In this document: piece after piece, positions 28,124 to 36,659 of the stretch
Layout: each line of letters begins with the position of its first letter
How positions within the stretch are numbered: position 1 is the stretch's first letter
From: Lyngbya sp. HA4199-MV5
Lineage (GTDB): Bacteria > Cyanobacteriota > Cyanobacteriia > Leptolyngbyales > Leptolyngbyaceae
Assembly (NCBI GenBank): GCA_019359375.1
Contig: JAHHHL010000005.1
Span: 1-64,000 of the forward strand
Direction of reading: 5' to 3'
Length of the DNA: 64,000 nt
Made by a program: the position numbers and the translations under genes
Notes under the pieces: generated by a model
Databases searched by the model: none
The model's input: only the letters and a program-made list of their open reading frames with translations
What the model was told of the DNA's origin: nothing

Positions 28124-29128
28124 CTATTTGCCATCCATGACTAAAACGAGCTTCCCCATTGTGGAACCCGCTTCGAGCGATCGATGCGCCTCTGCCACCT
28201 CAGCTAGAGGAAACGTTTGGCTGACGTGTAGGGTGAGTTGACCCGCATCAATCCAGTGAGCGCACTGTTGCAAAATTCCTGCCTGTCGCTGCTGTTCTGT
28301 CTCCAAACCTTGCAGCATGGGTAGCAGCATCAGTTCAAACCCCACGCGCTGATTCCGGGTACGCGCTACTTTCCAGTTTGTGGCAGGGTCAGGCTCCAAA
28401 ATTGTCACAATGTCGCCGTATACCTTCGTCGCCGCGAACGATTGACTCAAGGCGGCACCTCCTACCGTGTCAAAGGCAACATCCACACCCTGTCCATGCG
28501 TCCAATGCATCACCGCTTCTACAACGTCTGTCTCTTGGTAGAAAAACACTTGACTCGCCCCCAAATCCCTGACAAACAGTGCTTTTGCTTCCGTGCTGAC
28601 GGTCGTACACACCTCAGCCCCACGCAGTTTGGCAAGCTGAATGGCAACATGCCCCACACCACCTGCTCCTGCGTGGATGAGAACACGCTGCCCTGCCTGT
28701 AGGGTTGCCCGATCGTACAAGGCTTCCCAAGCCGTAATCAGTACCAGCGGAGCCGCCGCCGCGTCTGCAAAACTCATCGTCGTTGGCTTAGGGGCAGCAA
28801 AACGAGCATCTACGATCGCCCACTCTGCATAATTGCCGGGATGTCCCCCCAACCCACCATTGCAAAAATACACCTCGTCACCCGGTTGGAACTGATGCAC
28901 CGCAGTGCCCGTAGATTCGACAATGCCAGCCCCATCACAGCCCAAAATTGCAGGCAGGCGATCGGGAAAAAAGGTGCCTCGCTTCCGTAGCTTCGTATCG
29001 ATCGGGTTCACACCCGCTGCTTTCAGGCGCACGAGCAATTCTGTCTCTTGCTGTAATGTTGGCTCTGGTACATCACCCATTTGCAAAACGCCTGGGTCTC
29101 CAACAGCAGGCATTAAAGCAGCTTTCAC
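28124..29128 (-). CDS. Zinc-type alcohol dehydrogenase/quinone oxidoreductase family protein
   Basis: 334 aa, medium-chain dehydrogenase/reductase. Catalytic-domain motif AGVNPIDTKLRKR, then ILGCDGAGIVESTG. The NAD(P)-binding motif is HAGAGGVGHVAIQLAKLRGA. It lacks the structural zinc cysteines, so it belongs with zeta-crystallin-like NADPH:quinone reductases. The substrate is unknown. GTG 29128 is the start, supported by GGGAGG eight to nine bases upstream. It stands alone. Confidence 0.85.
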   Translation of the reverse strand: MKAALMPAVGDPGVLQMGDVPEPTLQQETELLVRLKAAGVNPIDTKLRKRGTFFPDRLPAILGCDGAGIVESTGTAVHQFQPGDEVYFCNGGLGGHPGNYAEWAIVDARFAAPKPTTMSFADAAAAPLVLITAWEALYDRATLQAGQRVLIHAGAGGVGHVAIQLAKLRGAEVCTTVSTEAKALFVRDLGASQVFFYQETDVVEAVMHWTHGQGVDVAFDTVGGAALSQSFAATKVYGDIVTILEPDPATNWKVARTRNQRVGFELMLLPMLQGLETEQQRQAGILQQCAHWIDAGQLTLHVSQTFPLAEVAEAHRSLEAGSTMGKLVLVMDGK

Positions 29129-29374
29129 AAGTGACCTCCCATTTTATGGTTGCCTTGCATACGTTCTACATTGCTAAGAAAGACAGAGCTAAGAAGTATA
29201 GAGAGGCATTTAGGTTTCTTTTTACTGAGAGTGTAGTCGTAAAATTACTAAAAGAATTGTTTGATTAGATGTGGTTAAGCTTACAGCTCTAATCCCCAAA
29301 GATACTCCTTCGGATTGTGATAGCTTAGTTAGCCGTTCGGGTTGAATAGAGGATGACCACTACAAAACCAAGCA

Positions 29375-29731
29375 ATGACTGACACCAAGCGAAGGATTAA
29401 GATGTCCGATGTTTCTGACGAAGCGCTGGTCGAAATTTGTCGATCGGCAGAAGTCATTGCCTGTGAATGCCCTGGCTACTTGGCTCGTATTTTGCGTCAG
29501 GTCAGAACGTTTCGTCACTACACAACCAATTGCATTGAACAGTTTCCTCAAGACGCTGAAACCCACCTTTGGCTGGCAGAACAAGCAGCAAAAGCCGAAG
29601 CGCTGCTGCATGAAACGATGATTGAACTGATGCAAAAAGAGGGTCTCATTGATGACTCTGAGCATATTTTATTAAATAAGTTGTCTGAACGAGCGCGTGC
29701 AACGGCGCTAAAGCAACTTGGAATGAATTGA
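29375..29731 (+). CDS. Conserved hypothetical protein, 118 aa
   Basis: A soluble, mostly helical protein with a cysteine-containing centre (EVIACECPGYLARILRQVR, HYTTNCIEQFP). The C-terminal helix carries LLHETMIELMQKEGL. Similar short proteins occur across cyanobacteria, but I cannot name a family. ATG 29375 is used; ATG 29402 (MSDVSDEALVEIC) is equally possible. It converges on era. Confidence 0.65.
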   Translation: MTDTKRRIKMSDVSDEALVEICRSAEVIACECPGYLARILRQVRTFRHYTTNCIEQFPQDAETHLWLAEQAAKAEALLHETMIELMQKEGLIDDSEHILLNKLSERARATALKQLGMN

Positions 29732-29770
29732 CTGCTGATTCATCAATCTGTGCTTTATTAATCTGTTGCT

Positions 29771-30844
29771 CTATTCCTCTACTCGATACCCTAGCTCAGC
29801 CAATCGAGCGCTGGACTGTCGCCACTTAGGTTGCACTTTGACAAACAGCTCCAAATAAACTTTACCAGCTACTAATTTTTGGATTTGCTGCCGCGCAGCC
29901 GTGCCGATCGCCTTGAGCATTTCGCCCCCCTTACCGATGAGAATGCCTTTTTGGGACGGACGCTCGATGTAAATGGTTGCCAGAATGCGAGTAATCGTGG
30001 GTTCTTCTTCCACGCGATCAATGCCGATCGCCGTCGAATGCGGCACTTCCTCACGAGTCAACAGCAAGACCTGCTCTCGAATCAGTTCCCCCATAATGAA
30101 ACGCTCTGGCTGATCCGTGACTAAATCGGGTGGGTAATAATAAGGACCCGGCTCCAACTGTTGGATCAGTTGCTCCTGTAGCGTGTCTACGCCGTCTCCA
30201 GTCAACGCCGAAAATTTGGCAACGCTCCACTGCTGGCTGGCAGCGAGTTCGTGATAGGTGCGATCGAAGGGGTGTGGGGTGTGGGATGTGGGGTGTGGAG
30301 TAAGTCGTATATTACTGACTTCTCCTGCTTCCCCTGCCCCCTCCGCCCCTTCTGCCCCCTGCCCTCTGCCTTCTGCCTCTCCTGCCTCCCCCGCTTCCCG
30401 TTCCCCCTGCTGATCCGCTTTATTAATGCCCAAGATAATCGGCGTTTGGCAATGGGTGAGCAGATTGGCAATAAAGCGATCGCCTCCGCCTGCTGCCACT
30501 GATCCATCCACCACAAATAGCAAAACGTCTACTGACTGGATGGCAACCCGTGCATTCTTGACGAGCACTTTGCCTAACTCGTGGTGGGGCTTGTGAATAC
30601 CGGGCGTATCGACAAAGATGATTTGAGCAGTTGGTGTGGTCAAAATGCCCCGGAGCCGATTGCGGGTCGTTTGCGCGATCGGGGAGGTGATGGCGATTTT
30701 TTGTCCTACTAAATAATTCATCAGGGTGGATTTGCCCACATTAGGACGACCAATGATGCCCACAAAGCCCGATCGAAACCCAGGGGGCGAGGTGGGAATG
30801 AGTCCATAGCCATCCCCCTGATCGTAGCTATTCAACTCACTCAT
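29771..30844 (-). CDS. era: GTPase Era, with a low-complexity insertion
   Basis: Era binds 16S rRNA near its 3' end and acts in 30S maturation. G1 GRPNVGKS, G2 region TTRNRLRG, G3 DTPGIH, G4 NKAD, then G5 SALTG. The C-terminal KH domain shows KGILIGKGGEMLKAIG and VKVQPKWRQ. At 357 aa it is ~50 residues too long. The excess lies directly after G4 (residues ~144-192) and is encoded by repeat DNA (30267-30415), reading GEAEGRGQGAEGAEGAGEAG and TPHPTSHTPHPF. The frame stays open and all G motifs are kept, so it is probably functional. Confidence 0.95.
   Translation of the reverse strand: MSELNSYDQGDGYGLIPTSPPGFRSGFVGIIGRPNVGKSTLMNYLVGQKIAITSPIAQTTRNRLRGILTTPTAQIIFVDTPGIHKPHHELGKVLVKNARVAIQSVDVLLFVVDGSVAAGGGDRFIANLLTHCQTPIILGINKADQQGEREAGEAGEAEGRGQGAEGAEGAGEAGEVSNIRLTPHPTSHTPHPFDRTYHELAASQQWSVAKFSALTGDGVDTLQEQLIQQLEPGPYYYPPDLVTDQPERFIMGELIREQVLLLTREEVPHSTAIGIDRVEEEPTITRILATIYIERPSQKGILIGKGGEMLKAIGTAARQQIQKLVAGKVYLELFVKVQPKWRQSSARLAELGYRVEE
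30267..30415. repeat. Heptanucleotide low-complexity block inside era
   Basis: On the plus strand: GGGGTGTGGGGTGTGGGATG heptads (30269-30297), a short AGTAAGTCGTATATTACTG link, then CTTCTGCCCCCTGCCCTCTG-type and TCTCCTGCCTCCCCCGCTTC-type pyrimidine tracts. Module order is the same as in chlD: GGGGTGT heptads, link, TTCTGCC heptads, then CT-rich tract. Confidence 0.9.
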
Positions 30845-31054
30845 GGTTATTCAGCTTGCTCATACAGTTCCTCACCCAGCCCTTCTCATTCGTAACGCGA
30901 TGCTCATCCATTGCTCACTGTAGTCTATGCAGGAACGCTTAGCCGCAAGCACTTAGGATCGTGGGTTCAATCAATGCACCCAACAGAACGTTCGTTGGAT
31001 GGTATTGTTGCCTCCATGTCTTTTTTAATTTTTTAAGCATCATAGGATGACGAA

Positions 31055-31603
31055 ATGCATCGATCGGCGTTAAACGAATCCTCTACCATGCTGAAGCCAT
31101 CTAGCTTGATAGCACTTCTATCTCTTACTACGCTGATTGTTCCCATGCCTCTGACAGACTTAGCCGTCGCCAATGCAGAAGATTCTGTTTGCTTTTTGCG
31201 AATGCGAGACGGTCGATCGTTTGACTTGAGAAAGCTGTGTGGCAAAGCCTCTCCGTCAGCAACGATGGTGCAGTCAACGTCCTCTGCTAAAGCGCCATCG
31301 GCACCCAACAATGCCAGTCAGTCAATCAACCAAGGCGGAGATGAGTCAGATGACGAGACGCAAACCCCTCCCGCCAGCAATTCAGCAGCGCCCGCAACGA
31401 TTCAAACCCCTAAAGCGCCGCAGCCAGGGGTTCAAGTGGCTCCTGAGGCAACGTCCGCTGGTTCTGCTACGCCTGGGATTCAACCGATCGCGCCAGCCCA
31501 GACAACTCCAAGTCCTACGGCTGTTCCACCACGGCGGGGTATGACTCCAAATACAGTTCCAGCAAACGCTCTACCACCAGACGTAAACGAAGAAATCCGC
31601 TAA
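31055..31603 (+). CDS. Exported Pro/Ala/Thr-rich hypothetical protein
   Basis: 182 aa. A signal peptide is best seen from M12 (SSLIALLSLTTLIVP, cleavage near AVANAE). A short folded segment follows (DSVCFLRMRDGRSFDLRKLC, two cysteines). The remaining ~110 residues are disordered and rich in Ala, Pro, Thr and Gln. This short domain plus tail occurs in other cyanobacterial exported proteins without known role. ATG 31055 has a weak AGGA; ATG 31088 gives the more standard signal peptide. Confidence 0.7.
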   Translation: MHRSALNESSTMLKPSSLIALLSLTTLIVPMPLTDLAVANAEDSVCFLRMRDGRSFDLRKLCGKASPSATMVQSTSSAKAPSAPNNASQSINQGGDESDDETQTPPASNSAAPATIQTPKAPQPGVQVAPEATSAGSATPGIQPIAPAQTTPSPTAVPPRRGMTPNTVPANALPPDVNEEIR

Positions 31604-31766
31604 AATTTCCTCTGCCACAATTCCCTTTACAGGGTAAACACAGAATTTTCATCAGCCAGATCAGTGAATTTACTGAAACGTAGCAGTCACTACACATTTT
31701 AGGCTTTTAGCACAGTATTTTCAGATAGCACTCGCAATTTCATCGCAGTCATACAGAACGCACCGT

Positions 31767-32000
31767 TTAGCGCTTCAATAAGCTAATGCTTTCAGGCTTG
31801 GCACCATGAAGTGACTCTAACTCCAGCGTTCTGCCTGCCAGTTGGCTTACAGCATTTCTACGTAAGTCACAAGAATTGACAGAGCCTTTCTGTTGGAGTT
31901 CAAACTCCTCCAGCCTCTGTTGGGCAGACCTGCCGATCGCAGCTCTGCATATAGCAGGCATGTTCGCAATTTTCATAGTTAGGACAGTCGTTCGATTCAT
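31767..32000 (-). CDS. Possible small protein, up to 77 aa
   Basis: An open minus-strand frame. From the second ATG (31976) it reads MKIANMPAICRAAIGRSAQQ and then a Glu/Leu-rich stretch. It has two cysteines and no membrane segment. There is no clear ribosome binding site and I know no homologue. It lies divergently from another short frame at 32035. It is listed because it fills a ~1-kb region without other genes, but the frame may be chance. Confidence 0.3.
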   Translation of the reverse strand: MNRTTVLTMKIANMPAICRAAIGRSAQQRLEEFELQQKGSVNSCDLRRNAVSQLAGRTLELESLHGAKPESISLLKR

Positions 32001-32034
32001 TTCTGTTCATTCATCTGGCTGAGGAGCACCTACC

Positions 32035-32112
32035 GTGAACGATTCATTTGGGCAATTAGATTACGCTGAAATTAGCTCTCTCGCTCAACACTTCACTGAG
32101 TTCATCGCTTGA
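32035..32112 (+). CDS. Possible 25-aa peptide or broken small gene
   Basis: GTG 32035 is preceded by GAGGAG at good spacing (8-9 bases). The frame reads MNDSFGQLDYAEISSLAQHF and stops at TGA 32110. The same frame then stays open for 27 more codons (to TAG 32194, including WQSLEKATLETAIFVIDPHK). It is therefore either a real 25-residue peptide or a 53-residue protein interrupted by one TGA. No family recognised. Confidence 0.3.
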   Translation: MNDSFGQLDYAEISSLAQHFTEFIA

Positions 32113-32220
32113 TGGCAATCGCTTGAGAAAGCGACGTTGGAGACAGCGATTTTTGTGATCGACCCTCACAAAGACAGCGGAGGATCGATCGTCTAGTAGA
32201 TTGAAACAAACGTTTTACAC

Positions 32221-32269
32221 CGTAGTGTGAGCGTCCCACGCATGACGCAGGCAAGATGTCCGCACTACG
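32221..32269. repeat. Imperfect palindrome CGTAGTG...CACTACG
   Basis: Outer arms CGTAGTG/CACTACG enclose GTGAGCGTCCCACGC and CAGGCAAGATGTCCGCAC. The AGGCAAGATG element recurs at 41561-41572. Such short hairpin repeats are frequent in cyanobacterial spacers. Confidence 0.5.
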
Positions 32270-32293
32270 TTTCGTAATTTTCTGTTTGCTCTA

Positions 32294-32424
32294 CTAGGGG
32301 CTGTCATCAATTACAGCTACACATTACATGTAGCAAGGGTTCCAGCCCCTAGCCTTATGTGTTGGGGCGGGCGCGATAAGGCTGATACCGTAAGGTTTTA
32401 GAGCCGATTGATGACGCGCCCTAG
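32294..32424 (-). mobile_element. MITE copy B (~131 bp, inverted orientation)
   Basis: Begins CTAGGGGCTGTCATCAATTA and ends TTGATGACGCGCCCTAG, the reverse orientation of copies A, C, D and E. The internal ACACATTACATGTAGCAAGG and CCAGCCCCTAGCC segments match the other copies. The remaining bases up to the amine oxidase start (32425-32669) hold no convincing gene. Confidence 0.9.
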
Positions 32425-32669
32425 CGTTCAGTCACAAGTTTGCAAGCGAACTACAGAGGGTTCGACACGTTTTTGCCCTGAACCTCTCAGGGGTTTTGCT
32501 TCAACTAAAGTTTTCAGCTTAAAGTTTTCGGCTGCTTGCATCCGTGGTTTGCAGAGTCATTTCTGCTTGACCGTGCGGGTAGCGTTTAATGTGCAGCTTT
32601 CTAGTAGAAAGCTGCGCCTGGTTTTTGCTGTCTTTTTGTGCTGTTTTTAACCTTGATAAGGGAGGCATT

Positions 32670-34214
32670 GTGAAACGTAGAGATTTCATTACGAGAGTGG
32701 CAGCGGCTGGTGGATCGACCTACGCCGTGATGAAGGCATTAGACCTGATGGGAGAAACCGCCTCTGCTCAAACAGGACCGCTTAACCTGCGACCAGCGTC
32801 CGATCGCAGTCGCGTCGTGATCCTTGGAGCCGGACTGGCAGGCATGACGGCTGCCTACGAACTCCGCAAAGCTGGCTATCGCTGCACAATTTTAGAAGCG
32901 CGGAGTAGACCTGGAGGACGCTGCTGGACAGTGCGGGGTGGCGATCAGATTGTTGAAACAACTGGCACAGTGCAGACTGTTCAGTTTGCCAAGGGAGAAT
33001 ACTTCAATCCCGGACCGGCTCGCATTCCTCAGCACCACATCACCATTCAATACTGCCGCGAGTTGGGTGTGCCGCTGCAAGTATTTGCAAACCTCAACTA
33101 CGAGCAGTACTACTACAACGAAGGCGTTCCAGGAGGCTTGGCAGGTCAGAAAGTCCGTGCCCGTCAAGCCAAAGCGGATGCTCGTGGCTATGTTTCGGAG
33201 TTGCTGGCAAAAGCCGCTTCCCAGGATCGTCTGGATGCCCAGCTCACCGAAGACGATAAAACACGCTTAGTTGACTTCCTGAGAACCTACGGTGGACTTG
33301 ACCCGGATTTGTTCTACCGAGGCAATGCTCGACGCGGTTATGATGCCGCGCGACAGGGAGCGTCGAACAATCCTGGAAAGATTAACAGCCCGTTCTCCTT
33401 GAGTGCTCTGATCAACCTGGGCTTTGCTGGCTACGAATCTTTTGAGCAAGGGTATGACCAACAGATGCTGATGTTTCAGCCGATTGGTGGTATGGATCGG
33501 ATAGCCACTACGCTGGCGAAAAAAGTTGGCAATATCAACTATGGCGCAGCGGTTACTGAGATTCGCAAGACCCAAAATGGGGTTCGCATCGTTTACACCG
33601 ACCAGGGCAGCACCAAGGAAATTCGAGCAGATTTCTGCATTTGCACGATTCCGCTATCGGTGCTTCGCACCATTCCGTCTGACTTCTCTCCCGATATGCA
33701 GCAAGCAATTGCTGGGGTTGACTACGCGGTCACGGGCAAGAGTGCCCTGCAATTCAATCGCCGTTTTTGGGAAGAAGACGAGAACATTATGGGTGGGATC
33801 ACCAGCACGAATATTGGGCTGGGAACGATCTGGTATCCCTCTCACAACTATCTCTCTCAACGGGGTGTGGTCGTGGGCTACTACAACTTTGGGGCAGTAG
33901 CAGCGGAGTTTGGCGCACTTAGCCCAGACGCACGAGTGCAACGGGCGATCGAGTTGGGCAGTCGCATTCACCCCCAATATCGATCGCACTACGACACAGG
34001 GGCTTCGCTCTTCTGGCCTCAAATTCCGTACAACCTGGGCGGCTGGGCAACCTACACGACGGCAAGCCGACAGCAGTTCTACCCCCGTCTCAACCAGCCA
34101 GACGGCAATATCTTCCTTTGCGGTGAACACCTGAGCTACCTCACGGGCTGGATGGCAGGAGCGTTTGAATCTGCCCGACTCGTGGCGCAGCAGATTAATC
34201 AGCGCAACGGCTAA
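32670..34214 (+). CDS. Tat-exported flavin amine oxidase (L-amino-acid/monoamine oxidase family)
   Basis: 514 aa. The N-terminus is a twin-arginine signal (KRRDFITRVAAAGGSTYAVM) ending near ASAQT, so the folded FAD protein is expected outside the cytoplasmic membrane. FAD-binding motif VVILGAGLAGMTAAYELRKA and EARSRPGGRCWTV follow, with GGMDRIATTLAKK, and the C-terminal LCGEHLSYLTGWMAGAFES typical of the family. It should oxidise an amine or amino acid to an imine plus H2O2; the substrate is unknown. GTG 32670 is chosen because GGGAGG precedes it and it gives the Tat signal; the frame from 32589 would hide it. The RidA-like gene follows 104 bases downstream. Confidence 0.88.
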   Translation: MKRRDFITRVAAAGGSTYAVMKALDLMGETASAQTGPLNLRPASDRSRVVILGAGLAGMTAAYELRKAGYRCTILEARSRPGGRCWTVRGGDQIVETTGTVQTVQFAKGEYFNPGPARIPQHHITIQYCRELGVPLQVFANLNYEQYYYNEGVPGGLAGQKVRARQAKADARGYVSELLAKAASQDRLDAQLTEDDKTRLVDFLRTYGGLDPDLFYRGNARRGYDAARQGASNNPGKINSPFSLSALINLGFAGYESFEQGYDQQMLMFQPIGGMDRIATTLAKKVGNINYGAAVTEIRKTQNGVRIVYTDQGSTKEIRADFCICTIPLSVLRTIPSDFSPDMQQAIAGVDYAVTGKSALQFNRRFWEEDENIMGGITSTNIGLGTIWYPSHNYLSQRGVVVGYYNFGAVAAEFGALSPDARVQRAIELGSRIHPQYRSHYDTGASLFWPQIPYNLGGWATYTTASRQQFYPRLNQPDGNIFLCGEHLSYLTGWMAGAFESARLVAQQINQRNG

Positions 34215-34318
34215 ACCTGGAGCACGCTTCAGGTTCATCAACTCTCAAGGTGCATCGACTCCGAAAGGTGATTGCAATTCACTCAGCACACAACATACTG
34301 AACGCAACAGGAGAAAAT

Positions 34319-34888
34319 ATGAGCAAGCATCTCACTCAGTTCTTTCAACAACGGCTCTCTAAGTGGAGGCGTTGGCTCGTCATTACACTTTGCAGTCTTT
34401 TAGTCATCACGGCGACCGCGATCGCTGCTCAAGCCGAGGGTACCAGAGCGCCCCGACAGGTTAAATTTACCCTTTCGGCAAGCCCAGCGGCAACGATCGC
34501 TCGCGGGGTTGCCTTTCCTAAAAATGTCGGCTTTTACTTCACCAGTGGCACCGTCCCTCCTGCGGTCAATCCAGATGCGCCAGCCACTAGCCGAGAACGC
34601 TTTGGCGATACTTACACACAAGCGAAAGGTACCCTCCAGCAGATTGAAAGTTTGCTCAAGGAAGAAGGGCTGAGCCTGAAAGATGTGGCTTTTCTCATTT
34701 GCTACTTAGTGCCCGATCCAGCACTTAACGGTCAAGTGGACTATCCGGGCTGGTTTAAAGCCTACGGCGAATTCTTCAGCAATGAAGCAAACCCCGTGAA
34801 AACGGCACGATCGACGGTCGGTGTCCAGAGTCTTGTCAACCCTGGCTGGTTGGTTGAAATCGAGGCGATCGCGGTCTACCCCCGCTAA
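34319..34888 (+). CDS. Exported RidA/YjgF-like protein
   Basis: 189 aa from ATG 34319 (AGGAGA upstream). The N-terminus is a signal or anchor (RWLVITLCSLLVITATAIAA, then QAEG). The mature part has RidA features: IARGVAFPKNVGFYFTSG, TYTQAKGTLQQIESLLKEEG, then TARSTVGVQ with the arginine used by RidA to bind the imine carboxylate, and VEIEAIAV at the end. RidA enzymes hydrolyse reactive imines/enamines to ketone plus ammonia, the direct products of the oxidase encoded upstream. Export is unusual for this family. Confidence 0.82.
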   Translation: MSKHLTQFFQQRLSKWRRWLVITLCSLLVITATAIAAQAEGTRAPRQVKFTLSASPAATIARGVAFPKNVGFYFTSGTVPPAVNPDAPATSRERFGDTYTQAKGTLQQIESLLKEEGLSLKDVAFLICYLVPDPALNGQVDYPGWFKAYGEFFSNEANPVKTARSTVGVQSLVNPGWLVEIEAIAVYPR

Positions 34889-34918
34889 GGAGAGAGAACT
34901 AAACAAAACCGATAATCT

Positions 34919-34990
34919 GTAGGGGTTTAGCATTCGGCAGGTGCGCCCTTGGTCGTAGCAAAGATAGTTGCCCGAATGCTAAACCCTTAC
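34919..34990. repeat. Long hairpin downstream of the RidA-like gene
   Basis: GTAGGGGTTTAGCATTCGG (34919-34937) pairs with CCGAATGCTAAACCCTTAC (34972-34990), almost perfectly over 19 bases with a ~34-base loop. There is no T run after it. It may end the oxidase/RidA transcript or be a small palindromic repeat; both are plausible. The rest of 34991-35207 and 35339-35636 holds no gene I can support; 35011-35028 repeats part of the 96-bp repeat (TTAATCCACGATCGTAAG). Confidence 0.65.
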
Positions 34991-35207
34991 GCTTGAGTTT
35001 CCGGTGTTATTTAATCCACGATCGTAAGTATTGCGACTCGTCCCATTGTCTGTCCCCGTCGAAGCGATAAATTTGAGCCAAGCAATTCCTCGATCATCAG
35101 TCATTGTTAGTGACGGTTGCAACAGTCCTACATGTTCCTCATTCGTTATGAAGGGTACCTGGGCTGATGCAGCCGTCGTCCATTTTTGAACGACTTCTTA
35201 ATCGACG

Positions 35208-35338
35208 CTAGGGCGTGTCATCGATTAGCTCCGAAACCTTGCAGTATCAGCAGTGTCACGCCCGTCCCAACACATCAGGCTAGGGACTGGAACCCTTGCT
35301 ACAAGTAATGTGTAGTAGTAATTGATGACAGCCCCTAG
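35208..35338 (+). mobile_element. MITE copy C (131 bp)
   Basis: CTAGGGCGTGTCATCGATTA at the left and TAATTGATGACAGCCCCTAG at the right. The interior (CGAAACCTTGCAGTATCAGC, then CACATCAGGCTAGGGACTGG) is nearly identical to copy D at 40567. Confidence 0.92.
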
Positions 35339-35636
35339 CGATACAACGTCTTTCACATCAATTAAGAGTCATGGCGATTCTCAGGAAGAGATCCGGGTTG
35401 CCGAAGTTAAAACCCAATCTTCGGGAAGATAAGCAGGTTTTTCCGATTTTAAGCGGATTCATCTGGGGGTGAGGCTAAATTCTCCGATCGCCGAAAAGCA
35501 GACAGGTTGTGTGGTGAGGTTGTCTGCCAGGAAAAAGGCTTAATTTCGACGCTAACAACTGGTTTTTCCCTGGTTGAGCAAGGTTTAGCATCGCACACTG
35601 AGTGCATCAAACCGAAGCAAGAAGGGAGTTCTAGCC

Positions 35637-35954
35637 ATGAGCCTTACAGTTGCACCAGACACCATCGAGTTTTTTCCGCAAGCCGCGATCGGTCAAGTTG
35701 AGCAACCCATTACTTTGCATCAACGGGGACGAGTCAAGTTTATGGCAACCACCTGGTTTGCCCGGTTTTACCAGCCCACCGCTCAAACGCAAGCGTTGCC
35801 AGGTACACGCGTGAAGGTGATTGGCAGAGAAGGGTTGACGCTACTTGTCGTGGCTGTTGGCAATGACCAGCATCAATTAGAGATGTCTGCTACACGCCCT
35901 GAAACCGCTCAGTTGAGCTTGCTACAGCGGATGAATGCCTGGTTTGCCGCTTAA
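35637..35954 (+). CDS. NfeD-like small beta protein, 105 aa
   Basis: Starts at ATG 35637 with GGGAG upstream. A middle segment (ALPGTRVKVIGREGLTLLVV) resembles the C-terminal OB-fold domain of NfeD proteins, but there are no membrane segments and no protease domain. It is followed 25 bases downstream by a small membrane protein (35980), and the two probably form a transcription unit. In other cyanobacteria similar soluble NfeD-C proteins sit beside membrane partners. The assignment rests on one motif. Confidence 0.6.
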   Translation: MSLTVAPDTIEFFPQAAIGQVEQPITLHQRGRVKFMATTWFARFYQPTAQTQALPGTRVKVIGREGLTLLVVAVGNDQHQLEMSATRPETAQLSLLQRMNAWFAA

Positions 35955-35979
35955 CTCAGTGAGTGGAGGAAAAAGCATC

Positions 35980-36210
35980 ATGCACAGACCAAAGCAGCAT
36001 GGCTGGTTGCTGAGAGTTGCTAGCAACGTGCTCATGACCTTTCTGCTCAGTCTCTTTGGGTTACTTGTCGCGCTTCTGCTGGCAGGTATCGTGGAAAGCT
36101 TGCCACTCATCAATCTGTTGCTGAATCTACTGGAACAGTGTTTGCCGAAAGCCATCGCTCTGGTGCTCTGCATCGTCGGTGTGGCGGTGGTGCTGGAATC
36201 CATGCGGTAG
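35980..36210 (+). CDS. Small membrane protein, 76 aa
   Basis: Begins at ATG 35980 after GGAGGA. Two hydrophobic segments (FLLSLFGLLVALLLAGIV and IALVLCIVGVAVVLES) are joined by a leucine-rich loop. It is the likely partner of the NfeD-like gene just upstream. No family name. A longer reading from 35935 overlaps the upstream gene and is not needed. Confidence 0.6.
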   Translation: MHRPKQHGWLLRVASNVLMTFLLSLFGLLVALLLAGIVESLPLINLLLNLLEQCLPKAIALVLCIVGVAVVLESMR

Positions 36211-36284
36211 CCGTTAAGCAGTCGTTCAGAAGGTATCTCGGAATGAGAATCGCTCTCAGTCCTGCACTGTTTGCAAGAGAGCAT

Positions 36285-36659
36285 TCATCTGAGCGGTAGT
36301 GCTTGTGTTTTCAGTGTAGTCAGGCTGGCTAACTTGAGATCGTTCGTCAACAAGAGTGCATTGAGAGACTGAGCTGTGGCTGCAATCATCGCATCCGGCA
36401 ATTTCAGGCGGTGCTGTTTACGAAGAGCGATCGCTATACTTTTAATCGATTCATCAATGCCAATGATCAGCAGTTGAGCTAAGAAGTTGCGGATCGTTTG
36501 CTCTTCGGCTTGGCTAAGATTGGGGTACGAAAGCAGTTCCATTTCAGTGATGATGGAAACATGGTAGGAACCACTAGGTAGAGGAGCTGTTAAGCGTCCA
36601 CCGAGGTAATAGAGGGCAATGTTGGCATCAAGCACAATGAGGGGTTGGTTTACGACCAT
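36285..36659 (-). CDS. PIN-domain toxin (VapC-like)
   Basis: 124 aa. PIN ribonuclease fold with the acidic residues in place: VLDANIALYYL (first Asp), ITEMELLSYP (Glu), LKLPDAMIAATA (Asp) and LLTNDLKLA (Asp). Such toxins cut RNA, often tRNA, when released from their antitoxin. It overlaps the upstream antitoxin gene by ten bases, the usual toxin-antitoxin arrangement. It is the last gene of a five-gene minus-strand run. Confidence 0.85.
   Translation of the reverse strand: MVVNQPLIVLDANIALYYLGGRLTAPLPSGSYHVSIITEMELLSYPNLSQAEEQTIRNFLAQLLIIGIDESIKSIAIALRKQHRLKLPDAMIAATAQSLNALLLTNDLKLASLTTLKTQALPLR

Noticed and set aside
32408-32650. 80-aa plus-strand frame
   Set aside because: Its start lies inside MITE copy B and it overlaps the amine oxidase leader; composition is not protein-like.
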